A stretch of 64,000 nucleotides of DNA, taken from Pandoraea anhela (lineage in GTDB: Bacteria > Pseudomonadota > Gammaproteobacteria > Burkholderiales > Burkholderiaceae). The notes beneath the pieces are model-generated. The model saw only the letters and a program-made list of their open reading frames with translations, had not been told where the DNA came from and ran no database searches. The translations under genes were made by a program, and so were the position numbers. Shown here piece after piece: positions 21,743 through 29,537 of the stretch. The stretch spans positions 1 to 64,000 of the forward strand of contig NZ_CABPSB010000012.1 of NCBI RefSeq assembly GCF_902459655.1, written 5' to 3'. Position 1 is the first letter of the stretch. Each line of letters starts with the position of its first letter.

Positions 21743-22447
21743 TCAGGCCACCGGCTTCTCGCCGACGGTGAAAGCGATCTCACCCACGCCCGCCACACCG
21801 GCGCTCACTTCGTCCCCCGGTTCGAGCGGACCAACGCCGGCGGGGGTGCCGGTGAAGATCAGATCGCCGGCGGCGAGCTTCACGCTGCGCGAGATCTCGG
21901 CAATCAGATCGGGCACCGACCAGATCAGTTCGTCGAGGTCGCCGGTCTGGCGGTTCTCGCCGTTTACGTCGAGCCATACACGGCCCGCGTTCGGATGCCC
22001 GACGTCGGCCACGGCATGCAGCGGGCCGCAGGGTGCCGACGCGTCGAACGCCTTGCCCCAATCCCAGGGACGGCGTGTGTCCTTGGCCTGCTGTTGCAGG
22101 TCGCGACGCGTGAGGTCCACGCCCACACCGTAGCCCCACACCAGCGACAGGGCGTCGCCTGCATCCACGTTCTCGCCGTCGGCACCGATGGCGACGACGA
22201 GTTCGATTTCGTGATGCAGCTCGCTCGTGAGCGGCGGGTAAGGCAGCGTGCCCTCGGCAGCGACGACGGCATCGGCGGGCTTCATGAAGAAGAACGGCGG
22301 TTCACGGTCCGGATTGCTGCCCATTTCACGGGCGTGTGCGGCGTAGTTGCGGCCGACGCAGAACACGCGGCGCACGGGAAAGCGGGCGTCGCTGCCAGCG
22401 ACGGCGACCGACGCCTGAGGCGGGGCCGAAATAACGAATTGGCTCAT
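21743..22447 (-). CDS. Fumarylacetoacetate hydrolase-family protein
   Basis: The 234-residue protein has the FAH C-terminal fold: RRVFCVGRNYAAHAREMG, the metal-binding region LHHEIELVVAIG, and GDLIFTGTPAGVGPLEPGD. Such enzymes hydrolyse acylpyruvates, most often fumarylpyruvate, or decarboxylate oxaloacetate. I chose ATG 22447 (MSQFVISAPP). It lies 152 bp downstream of the VOC gene on the same strand, which fits a ring-cleavage or gentisate-like route, although no dioxygenase of the cupin type is present here. The exact substrate is not readable. Confidence 0.85.
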   Translation of the reverse strand: MSQFVISAPPQASVAVAGSDARFPVRRVFCVGRNYAAHAREMGSNPDREPPFFFMKPADAVVAAEGTLPYPPLTSELHHEIELVVAIGADGENVDAGDALSLVWGYGVGVDLTRRDLQQQAKDTRRPWDWGKAFDASAPCGPLHAVADVGHPNAGRVWLDVNGENRQTGDLDELIWSVPDLIAEISRSVKLAAGDLIFTGTPAGVGPLEPGDEVSAGVAGVGEIAFTVGEKPVA

Positions 22448-22599
22448 GAGAAAACTCTCGACTGATGTGAGGCGAATACCAACGACAAACACAAACCGGT
22501 GCCGTCCGGGCGTGAACCCGCGACGCTACCGGGAAATCGGGGAACCTGCATAAACGATCCGACTGCGATCCGAGTGCGACCCGAGCGCTCATCGGCCCG

Positions 22600-23019
22600 T
22601 CACTTCGCGAAGACTTGCGACATATCCGCGAACGCCTTGAACTCCAACGCATTGCCCGACGGGTCGTAAAAAAACAGCGTTGCCTGCTCACCGACCTGTC
22701 CGGCGAAACGAATATGGGGCTCGATCACGAAACGCGTGCCCGCTGCGCGCAGCCGCTCGGCGAGGGCATGCCACGCGGGCATCTCAAGGATAACGCCGAA
22801 ATGCGGAACGGGAACATCGTCGCCGTCGACCGGGTTGGTGATGCGCTTGCCCGCCTCGTCCGGCGACAAATGCGCCACCAGTTGATGACCGAAGAAGTCG
22901 AAGTCGATCCAGTGATCCGAACTGCGCCCCTCGGCGCAACCCATCACACCACCGTAGAACTGGCGGGCCGCGGCGAGATCGTGCACGGGAAAGGCAAGAT
23001 GAAAAAGCGGCGTTGTCAT
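22600..23019 (-). CDS. VOC-family (glyoxalase/dioxygenase-like) protein
   Basis: The 139-residue single-module VOC protein starts [21 protein letters not shown] and contains [17 protein letters not shown] and [16 protein letters not shown]8-, H47- and E-type metal ligands are apparent at the family positions. AGGAG lies directly before the ATG. It is the first gene of a two-gene minus-strand unit with the FAH-family gene, and the divergent LysR gene probably controls both. Substrate is unknown. Confidence 0.85.
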   Translation of the reverse strand: MTTPLFHLAFPVHDLAAARQFYGGVMGCAEGRSSDHWIDFDFFGHQLVAHLSPDEAGKRITNPVDGDDVPVPHFGVILEMPAWHALAERLRAAGTRFVIEPHIRFAGQVGEQATLFFYDPSGNALEFKAFADMSQVFAK

Positions 23020-23120
23020 GCGGGTCTCCTTGGGGATGTGGGGTGGGGCGTTCGCCGGCGCGGCGCTGATCGCGATGCGCGCGCCGATTTGCTGTAAATT
23101 CTATCCATCGATAAAAATAA

Positions 23121-23139
23121 TCGAAAACGAATAATTCGA
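23121..23139. promoter_or_regulatory. Candidate LysR operator in the VOC-lysR spacer
   Basis: TCGAA-N9-TTCGA is a dyad in a short A+T-rich stretch (about 23099-23160) between divergent genes. Position and symmetry suit a LysR-type box; no experiment or search supports it here. Confidence 0.4.
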
Positions 23140-23165
23140 CCGCTCAGCCACAAAATTTTCGATCC

Positions 23166-24107
23166 ATGATCCGTTACCTCAAAACCTTCGTCACGGCTGC
23201 TGAAACCGCGTCGTTCTCGGCGGCCGGCGCGCGTCTCGGTCTGACGCAATCGGCGGTGAGCGCGCAGATCCAGCGTCTCGAGGACGACCTCGGTGTGCAA
23301 CTGTTCGAGCGCACCGGGCGCGCCGTGTCGTTGTCGGACGATGGGCGGCGTCTGCTGGCGCAGGCGCAGGGCGTGATCGCGGGTTATCAGGCGATGCGCG
23401 GCGATGCGGGGGCGCTTGGCGGGCAGGCGGCGCTCGCACCCATTCACGTGGGGGCGATTCTGACCGCGCAGCTTGGCCTGTTGCCCGGGGCCGTGAGACG
23501 CTGGACCACGCTCGGCGCGATGCCGCATCTGAATATCGTGCCGGGCATGTCGGTGCAGTTGCTCGCGCAACTCGACGCCAGGGAACTCGATCTGGCCGTG
23601 ATGATTCGCCCGCGCATCGGTGTGCCGGCCGACATGAAGTGGCTCACGCTCATGCATGAGCCTTACGTGGCTATTGCGCCCAAGGGCACGCGCGGTGACG
23701 TCGCCGGATGGGCGACGACGCTACCGTTCGTGCGCTACAACCGGCGCTCGTATGGCGGCGATCTCGTCGACCGGTACTTGCGACGTCACCGGCTATGGGT
23801 GCGCGAGGGCGTGGAGCTGGACGAGCCGGAAGTCATTCTGCGCATGGTGCGCGCGGGACTGGGCTGGTCTATCGTGCCGGCCACGCTCATCGGGCTTGCG
23901 TTCGAGGGGAAAGCGGCGGGCGCGTCCGCGCCGGCCACAGGCTCAGGCAAGTCGCCCCGGGCAGGCGCGGGTGTGCAGGTGCTGCCGCTCTCCGGCGCGC
24001 CGCTCACGCGGGAGCTTGGTGTGCTGGTGCGCCATTCGGCCCTGAAGCGCGCAGCCGTGAGTACGCTGCTGCAATGCCTCAGCGACGAGGCGGGTTCGCG
24101 GGGCTGA
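23166..24107 (+). CDS. LysR-family transcriptional regulator
   Basis: The 313-residue protein has a classical LysR N terminus (FVTAAETASFSAAGARLGL, then TQSAVSAQIQRLEDDLGVQLFERTGR split across the recognition helix) and a substrate-binding domain. It starts at ATG 23166, where the frame begins with MIRYLKTF. A flexible glycine/alanine/serine-rich insertion (GKAAGASAPATGSGKSPRAG) interrupts the C-terminal domain. It is divergent from the VOC/FAH pair and likely regulates it. Confidence 0.87.
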   Translation: MIRYLKTFVTAAETASFSAAGARLGLTQSAVSAQIQRLEDDLGVQLFERTGRAVSLSDDGRRLLAQAQGVIAGYQAMRGDAGALGGQAALAPIHVGAILTAQLGLLPGAVRRWTTLGAMPHLNIVPGMSVQLLAQLDARELDLAVMIRPRIGVPADMKWLTLMHEPYVAIAPKGTRGDVAGWATTLPFVRYNRRSYGGDLVDRYLRRHRLWVREGVELDEPEVILRMVRAGLGWSIVPATLIGLAFEGKAAGASAPATGSGKSPRAGAGVQVLPLSGAPLTRELGVLVRHSALKRAAVSTLLQCLSDEAGSRG

Positions 24108-24397
24108 CGCCGGTCGCGAACGCCGCGCTCGCGATGTGGCCGGCGTTCTGCGCGCGTCGTGCATCGATTCGCCTGCTTTCAGGTCGGTGGTCGATTTGGC
24201 GAGCGATGCGACCATAAGCGACGACGGATTCGCCGCATGCGCATGCCGGATCCGATAACGCGATGAAGGCCTTACGGTTTAGGCGGCTTCATGCGGGCGA
24301 TGAAACTCTCTGTTATTGTGCGCACATGTTCGGTGGCGCGGGGATGCGCGAGTGGTGGCGCAGCGCGCCGAACCCAATGCAAGGGAGCTTGATTGAT

Positions 24398-24964
24398 ATG
24401 TCTCACGACACGTTCGACGAAAACGACTGGAAGCGATTCCTGAAACACATCGGCGAAGATCCGAATCGTCCAGGCCTGCATGAGACGCCGGCGCGAGTGC
24501 AAAAAGCCTGGCGTCAATGGACGGCAGGCTATGACCAGGAACCGGCCGAAGTGCTCAAAGTCTTCGAAGACGGCGCAGAGCAATACAACGAACTGATCGT
24601 GGTGCGCGGTATTCCCGTCTATAGCCATTGCGAGCACCATCTCGCACCGTTCTTCGGCAAGGCGACGATCGGCTATCTGCCCAATGGCAAGATCGTCGGG
24701 CTGTCGAAACTCACGCGGCTTGTCGATTGCTTCGCGCGTCGTTTGCAAGTGCAGGAACGCATGACGACGCAGATCGCAGAAGCGCTGATGACGCATCTGC
24801 AACCGAAAGCCGTCGGTGTGGTCGTGTCGTGCCGTCACATGTGCATGGAGAGCCGTGGCATTCGTACGGCAGGCGAAGAAACGGTGACGTCTGCGATGCT
24901 CGGTGAGTTGCAGCCGAATCTGGCACTGCGCACCGAATTCCTCGCCCTCGCCCGGGACAAGTGA
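24398..24964 (+). CDS. folE: GTP cyclohydrolase I FolE
   Basis: FolE converts GTP to 7,8-dihydroneopterin triphosphate, the first step of folate and pterin synthesis. Family hallmarks are the zinc-ligand motif SHCEHHLAPF, GKATIGYLPNGKIVGLSK and CRHMCMESRGI. I chose ATG 24398 (MSHDTFDEND, 188 residues) with AAGGGAG upstream. In-frame ATGs at 24377 and 24263 would add residues not typical of the family. It stands alone and is followed by a strong bidirectional terminator. Confidence 0.93.
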   Translation: MSHDTFDENDWKRFLKHIGEDPNRPGLHETPARVQKAWRQWTAGYDQEPAEVLKVFEDGAEQYNELIVVRGIPVYSHCEHHLAPFFGKATIGYLPNGKIVGLSKLTRLVDCFARRLQVQERMTTQIAEALMTHLQPKAVGVVVSCRHMCMESRGIRTAGEETVTSAMLGELQPNLALRTEFLALARDK

Positions 24965-25020
24965 TCGCGGCGCGGCGAGCGGAACCGTTCGATATGTGCT
25001 CGCCGATCGGACCCGCCGAA

Positions 25021-25060
25021 AACAAAACGCCAGCGAACATACCGCTGGCGTTTTGTTTTG
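25021..25060. terminator. Bidirectional intrinsic terminator
   Basis: A perfect 15-bp stem (25021-25035 with 25043-25057) with a 7-nt loop has A-rich 5' and T-rich 3' arms on both strands. It serves folE (+) and the PEBP-family gene (-). Confidence 0.9.
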
Positions 25061-25153
25061 CTCGCCGACGCGCGCGCGATATGCGCGCGCCGCAGGGCAT
25101 GCCTGAACGCTGCGACATCAGCGACATCGGCAACGTCGGCGACATCGACGCGC

Positions 25154-25726
25154 TCAGCGACCGTAGCGCGCTACGATTGTCGAGCCGTTCAGTGTGCGCC
25201 CGGCGAGTTGACTCGCGAGACCGGTGGCGTCGAGTCCGGCGGGCAGCGTGCCCGGTTCGATATCGGTCGCCGTCACCGTGATGATGTAGTGGTGCGGCGT
25301 ATCGCCGACTGGCGGACATGCGCCGCGATAAGCCTGCGCGCCGGAGATGTTCTTGCCGACCGTGATGTTCTCGCTGGTTTTATTGCCGGCACCGGCAGGC
25401 AATGCGTGCACCGATGCCGGGATGTTGTAGGCGAGCCAGTGAACGACACCGCCGCCCTTCGCGCCGTCTGGGTCCGTCATCCGGATGACCACGCTGCGCG
25501 TGCCCTGCGGCAGATTGTTCCATTCGAGCGGCGGGCTCACGTTCTCGCCCCCGCAGGTATCCGCCCCGGCGTGGATCGCAGGCAGCAGGCCGCCGTCGGC
25601 GAATGCACTGGATGAAACGCTCATGCCTTGCGCGCGCGCCGTGCCGGCGAATCCGGCAAGCAGGGCGACGGCCATGGCCCCCGCGCCTGCCATGCGCTTG
25701 ACGTCCGGCGATGCAATTCGCTTCAT
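25154..25726 (-). CDS. YbhB/YbcL-type PEBP-family protein, secreted
   Basis: The 190-residue protein carries a signal peptide ending near ARAQG, then a phosphatidylethanolamine-binding-protein fold of the bacterial YbhB type. Visible motifs are GGENVSPPLEWNNLP, RMTDPDGAKGGGVVHWLAYN and YRGACPPVGDTPHHYIITV. GGAGG precedes the ATG at 25726, so the longer upstream frame is rejected. These proteins have no settled biochemical role, and the raf-kinase-inhibitor name is historical. It lies just downstream of the cyd genes on the same strand, 10 bp after the DUF2474 gene, and may be read with them. Confidence 0.88.
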   Translation of the reverse strand: MKRIASPDVKRMAGAGAMAVALLAGFAGTARAQGMSVSSSAFADGGLLPAIHAGADTCGGENVSPPLEWNNLPQGTRSVVIRMTDPDGAKGGGVVHWLAYNIPASVHALPAGAGNKTSENITVGKNISGAQAYRGACPPVGDTPHHYIITVTATDIEPGTLPAGLDATGLASQLAGRTLNGSTIVARYGR

Positions 25727-25736
25727 AAGCTGCCTC

Positions 25737-25940
25737 CTATTTGGCAGTTGCAATGATGAGTTTGAATGGTAGGGCAAGCACGACGGTGCCCGCCACCCCG
25801 GCGCACCAGAGCGCAACGAACCAGCCCCAGCGCATCCACGCCTGTCGCCGTGAACCGCGTGAATCGCATGAACTGGCGATGTCCGCCTGCTCGCGTTGCC
25901 GGCGCACGCCGGGACGCACGAGATCAGTGATAGTGCGCAT
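25737..25940 (-). CDS. DUF2474-family small subunit of cytochrome bd-type oxidase
   Basis: The 67-residue protein has a charged N-terminal half and one transmembrane segment beginning WMRWGWFVALWC, the pattern of DUF2474/CydX-like mini-subunits that accompany CioAB oxidases. Its ATG lies inside the 3' end of cydB (17-bp overlap), so translation is probably coupled. The N-terminal 35 residues are longer than in most such peptides. A role in oxidase assembly or stability is inferred from context. Confidence 0.75.
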   Translation of the reverse strand: MRTITDLVRPGVRRQREQADIASSCDSRGSRRQAWMRWGWFVALWCAGVAGTVVLALPFKLIIATAK

Positions 25941-26922
25941 CGTGTGTCACCTTGCCGCGAAAGACCCAATACGCCAGCATCGTGTAGGCGAGGATCACGG
26001 GAATGATAAAGGCCGCACCCCACATCGTGAACGAGAGACTGGATCGCGGCGCGGCGGCGTCCCACAGCGTAATGCCCGGCAGAATCGCATACGGATACGC
26101 GCTGATGAGCAGGCCGCTGTAACCGAGGAACACCAGCCCGATGGCGAGCCAGAACGGCGTGGCGTCATGCGCGCGTTGCAGCACGCGACGCATCGCAAAC
26201 GTTGCGCCGGCGACCACGAACGGCACCGGCAGGCAGCGCCAGAACCATTGATCGCCGAACCAGCGCTCCGCCACGATCGGCAAGCGTAGCGGCGTCCACA
26301 GCGAGACAACGGCCATCGTGGCGACGAGCATCAACGTGAGCGGCCAGGCGAGCATGCGCAGACGGCGTTGCAGATCGCCCTCGGTCTTGCCGATCAGCCA
26401 GCAGGCGCCGAGCAGGGCATAAGTGACGAGCAAGCCGAGGCCGGTGAACAGATTGAACGCCGTGACCCATGCGAAGGCGTCGCCCGCGAACTGTCCGTTC
26501 TCGACGGGAATGCCCGACAGGTACGCGCCCAGCGCCACGCCCTGAAAGAACGTTGCACCGGCCGAACCGCCGATGAACGCCATATCCCACCATTGCCGCG
26601 TGCGTCGCGACTTGCCGCGAATCTCGAACGCCACGCCGCGGAAGATCAGACACACCAGCATAAGCACGAGCGGCAGATAAAGTGCCGAGAGCAACACCGA
26701 GTAGGCCATCGGGAAGGCGGCAAGCAGTCCCGCGCCGCCAAGCACGAGCCACGTCTCGTTGCCATCCCAGACAGGCGCGACCGAGTTCATCATCGTGTCG
26801 CGCTCACGCGCGTCGGGGAAGAAGGGGAAGAGAATGCCGATGCCGAGGTCGAAACCGTCGAGCACCACGTAGAGAAAGAGGCCAAGCGCGATGATGGCGG
26901 CCCACGCCAGGGTCAGGTCCAT
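25924..26922 (-). CDS. cydB: Cytochrome bd-type (CioB) ubiquinol oxidase subunit II
   Basis: The 332-residue, roughly eight-helix membrane protein is the CydB/CioB subunit of a quinol oxidase reducing O2 to water without proton pumping. The start MDLTLAWAAIIALGLFLYVV, with DGFDLGIG in the first helix, and APVWDGNETWLVLGGAGL are diagnostic. It follows cydA with a 129-bp gap that contains a 12-bp triple repeat, and overlaps the DUF2474 gene. Confidence 0.94.
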   Translation of the reverse strand: MDLTLAWAAIIALGLFLYVVLDGFDLGIGILFPFFPDARERDTMMNSVAPVWDGNETWLVLGGAGLLAAFPMAYSVLLSALYLPLVLMLVCLIFRGVAFEIRGKSRRTRQWWDMAFIGGSAGATFFQGVALGAYLSGIPVENGQFAGDAFAWVTAFNLFTGLGLLVTYALLGACWLIGKTEGDLQRRLRMLAWPLTLMLVATMAVVSLWTPLRLPIVAERWFGDQWFWRCLPVPFVVAGATFAMRRVLQRAHDATPFWLAIGLVFLGYSGLLISAYPYAILPGITLWDAAAPRSSLSFTMWGAAFIIPVILAYTMLAYWVFRGKVTHDAHYH

Positions 26923-26976
26923 GAGAAGTCTCGCTATATTGGGTGTGTGTCGATGAGCGTTGATGCGTGGCGACGC

Positions 26977-27012
26977 TAGGCGACGTATTAAGCGACGTAT
27001 TAGGCGACGTAT
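26977..27012. repeat. 12-bp triple tandem repeat between cydA and cydB
   Basis: TAGGCGACGTAT, TAAGCGACGTAT and TAGGCGACGTAT follow one another without gaps. A further partial unit lies just upstream (CGACGC). Confidence 0.85.
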
Positions 27013-27051
27013 GTCGACGCTGTGGGTCCGCTGAAGCCGATGCCGATCGGC

Positions 27052-28497
27052 TCACCGGCGCGCGTCGGGATCGATGCGACCGGACAACCCGGACATCGCC
27101 GGAATGGCCTGTGGCCCAAGGTGCGCGCCGTCGGTCTGCAATGGGTCCGGTGTGCGATTCGAGGGCGGCGTCACGTCGGACCCCGCAGGCCCGCCACGCA
27201 GAATTTTCAGCACGTAATACACCCCCGTGCCGAACACGAGAAAGTACGACAGCACGATCACCAGCAACGAAACCTGTACCTGTTGCGCGCTCACCGGGGA
27301 CATCGCATGCGCGGTGCGCATCACGCCGTACACGACCCACGGCTGACGTCCCGCTTCGGTCGTGATCCATCCGGCGAGCAGCGCGATAAAGCCCGTTGGC
27401 GAGAGCAGCAGCATGACGCGCGCGAAGGTGCGTGACGTGAAGAACGTGCCGCGACGGCGCAGCCACACCGCCGCGAGCGCCGCGCCGATCATCGCCAGCC
27501 CGAGACCGACCATGATGCGAAAGCTCCAGAACACCAGCGGCACATTGGGACGCTCGTCCTTCGGGAATTCCTTCAGACCGCGAATCTCGCCGTCCCAGCT
27601 ATGGGTGAGGATCAGACTGCCCAGATGCGGTATTTCGAGGGCGTAGCGCGTGGTCTCGGCCTCCATGTCGGGCCAGCCGACCAGGTTGAGCGGCGTGCCG
27701 CCGGTCTTCGTCTCCCATAGCCCTTCCATGGCGGCGAGCTTTGCGGGTTGGTGTTCGCGCGTATTGAGGCCGTGCAGATCGCCCACGAACGCTTGCAGCG
27801 GCGCAAAGATCAGCAGCAGCCACATCGCCATCGAAAACATCGTTTTGATGGCGGGATCGCGCCGCCCCCGCAGCAGATGCCACGCGCCGGTGCCGGCCAC
27901 AACCAGCGCAGTTACCACGAACGCTGCGATGCTCATGTGCGCGAGGCGATACGGGAAGGACGGATTGAAGATCACGTCCCACCACGACAGCACGACCACA
28001 CGGCCGTCCACGATCTCATACCCCTGCGGCGTTTGCATCCAGCTGTTCGAGGCCAGAATCCAGAACGTCGAGATGAGCGTGCCGATGGCCACGCACAGCG
28101 TGGCGGCGAAGTGCGCGCGCGGGCCGACACGGTTCCAGCCGAACAACATGATGCCGAGGAAGCCTGCTTCGAGAAAGAAGGCGGTCATCACTTCATAGGT
28201 CAGTAACGGCCCCGTGACCGCACCGGCGAAACTGGAGAAGCCCGACCAGTTCGTGCCGAACTGATAGGCCATCACCACGCCTGAGACCACGCCCATGCCG
28301 AAGCACAGGGCGAACACTTTCGTCCAGAAGCGGCACAGGTCGAGATAGTGCTGTTGACGTGTCTTGAGCCACAGACCTTCGAGCACGGCGATGAAGCTCG
28401 CCAGACCGATGGTGACGGCTGGGAAAACGATGTGAAACGAGACCGTGAACGCGAATTGCAGGCGTGCGAGGTCGAGGCCTTCCGGGACGGCAGTCAT
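27052..28497 (-). CDS. cydA: Cytochrome bd-type (CioA) ubiquinol oxidase subunit I
   Basis: CydA carries the haems and the quinol site of the bd oxidase. The 481-residue protein begins LDLARLQFAFTVSFHIVFP and contains GLNTREHQPAKLAAMEGLWE followed by a short Q-loop, as in cyanide-insensitive CioA, rather than the long insertion of E. coli CydA. GRQPWVVYGVMRTAHAMSP is also typical of CioA. I chose ATG 28497 (MTAVPEGLDL). The 250-bp upstream spacer is A+T-rich and should hold the promoter; I saw no certain Anr/FNR box. Confidence 0.94.
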   Translation of the reverse strand: MTAVPEGLDLARLQFAFTVSFHIVFPAVTIGLASFIAVLEGLWLKTRQQHYLDLCRFWTKVFALCFGMGVVSGVVMAYQFGTNWSGFSSFAGAVTGPLLTYEVMTAFFLEAGFLGIMLFGWNRVGPRAHFAATLCVAIGTLISTFWILASNSWMQTPQGYEIVDGRVVVLSWWDVIFNPSFPYRLAHMSIAAFVVTALVVAGTGAWHLLRGRRDPAIKTMFSMAMWLLLIFAPLQAFVGDLHGLNTREHQPAKLAAMEGLWETKTGGTPLNLVGWPDMEAETTRYALEIPHLGSLILTHSWDGEIRGLKEFPKDERPNVPLVFWSFRIMVGLGLAMIGAALAAVWLRRRGTFFTSRTFARVMLLLSPTGFIALLAGWITTEAGRQPWVVYGVMRTAHAMSPVSAQQVQVSLLVIVLSYFLVFGTGVYYVLKILRGGPAGSDVTPPSNRTPDPLQTDGAHLGPQAIPAMSGLSGRIDPDARR

Positions 28498-28750
28498 GTT
28501 GCGCTCTATATATGCAATTGAACCCTGTCTTGTATTGTGATAATGACGAGATTTCACCATTTATTTGCCTGCATATTAGGCGCGATTGAATTGCGGCACG
28601 CGTGGCAAGTCGTCACATGCGGCGCATTGACGCGGGATTTTTCGTTCTCGAAATCCGCCTTATTTGTATGTTTTTAAAGGGATTCATGTACGCGGACGAT
28701 GCGGCGTCATGTCGCACGTGTTCCGCGTAGGCTGGCGCTGGGAGCGGGCG

Positions 28751-29422
28751 TCAGCTCAGCAATCCGGCGCCGATGTTGATCGACAGGCCGAGCACGGCCA
28801 GATTGAAGAAGAACGAGAGGATGGCCTGTGCGAGCGTGGCGCGTCGCATGCGGCGCGACTTCAGTGCGATGTCGGCGGTTTGCGAGGCAACGGCAATCGT
28901 GAACGAGAAGTACAGGAAATCCCAGTAGTCGGGGTCGCAGTCGCGGTCCGGCCACGCCAGCGCGTAGGGCGATTCGGTGTCGGTGAAGTACAGACGGGCG
29001 TAATGGAGCGTGTAAATCGTCGGCACGAGAAACCAGCCGGCGATCAGCGTAGCCGCGGCGAACAGTACATGCTCCGAGGCGTGCGACGCGCCGCCCGCTT
29101 TCGCGCTCGCCAGAACGTGGATGATGGCGGCCACGCTCGCGATCGCGGACAGACTGACCACTGTCAGCACGACGACGGCGCTCTGGTCCTCCTGCTCGGC
29201 AAATCGCTCGATACTGCGCTTGGGCGCGGTGACCATCATCAGCCAGATCATCGCGAGATAGGACCACGCGCCGGCGTTCCAGCCGATGAGTACGCGCGTG
29301 ATCGTGCTGAACTCCCCCTTGACGAACACTTGCACGAACACGCCGGCGAGCATACCGATGACGATGGCGATGAGCAGGCGCGGGTGAAAGCGGACCAGAT
29401 GCGGGAAAAGCTTGGCGTTCAT
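28751..29422 (-). CDS. DUF1345-family membrane protein
   Basis: The 223-residue protein has about five transmembrane segments and the DUF1345 style: RFHPRLLIAIVIGMLAG, WNAGAWSYLAMIWLMM, and DYWDFLYFSFTIAVASQTAD, a hallmark of this family. I chose ATG 29422 (MNAKLFPHLV). Function is unknown. It faces the same way as the CPBP-protease gene upstream, with a 115-bp gap. Confidence 0.85.
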   Translation of the reverse strand: MNAKLFPHLVRFHPRLLIAIVIGMLAGVFVQVFVKGEFSTITRVLIGWNAGAWSYLAMIWLMMVTAPKRSIERFAEQEDQSAVVVLTVVSLSAIASVAAIIHVLASAKAGGASHASEHVLFAAATLIAGWFLVPTIYTLHYARLYFTDTESPYALAWPDRDCDPDYWDFLYFSFTIAVASQTADIALKSRRMRRATLAQAILSFFFNLAVLGLSINIGAGLLS

Positions 29423-29537
29423 GGGCGATTTCCGGGCGGGGCATGGCAGCGGATGGGGTCGATTATCCCCTACGCCTTTCGATGCCGCCATGCGTTGCTG
29501 CGCGAGGTGTCCGGCAGGATCCCTTGCCGGATTTCGC

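Noticed and set aside
26977-27012. The 12-bp repeats between cydA and cydB as a CRISPR or iteron array
   Set aside because: Units are directly adjacent without spacers, too few and too short, and no cas or replication gene is near.
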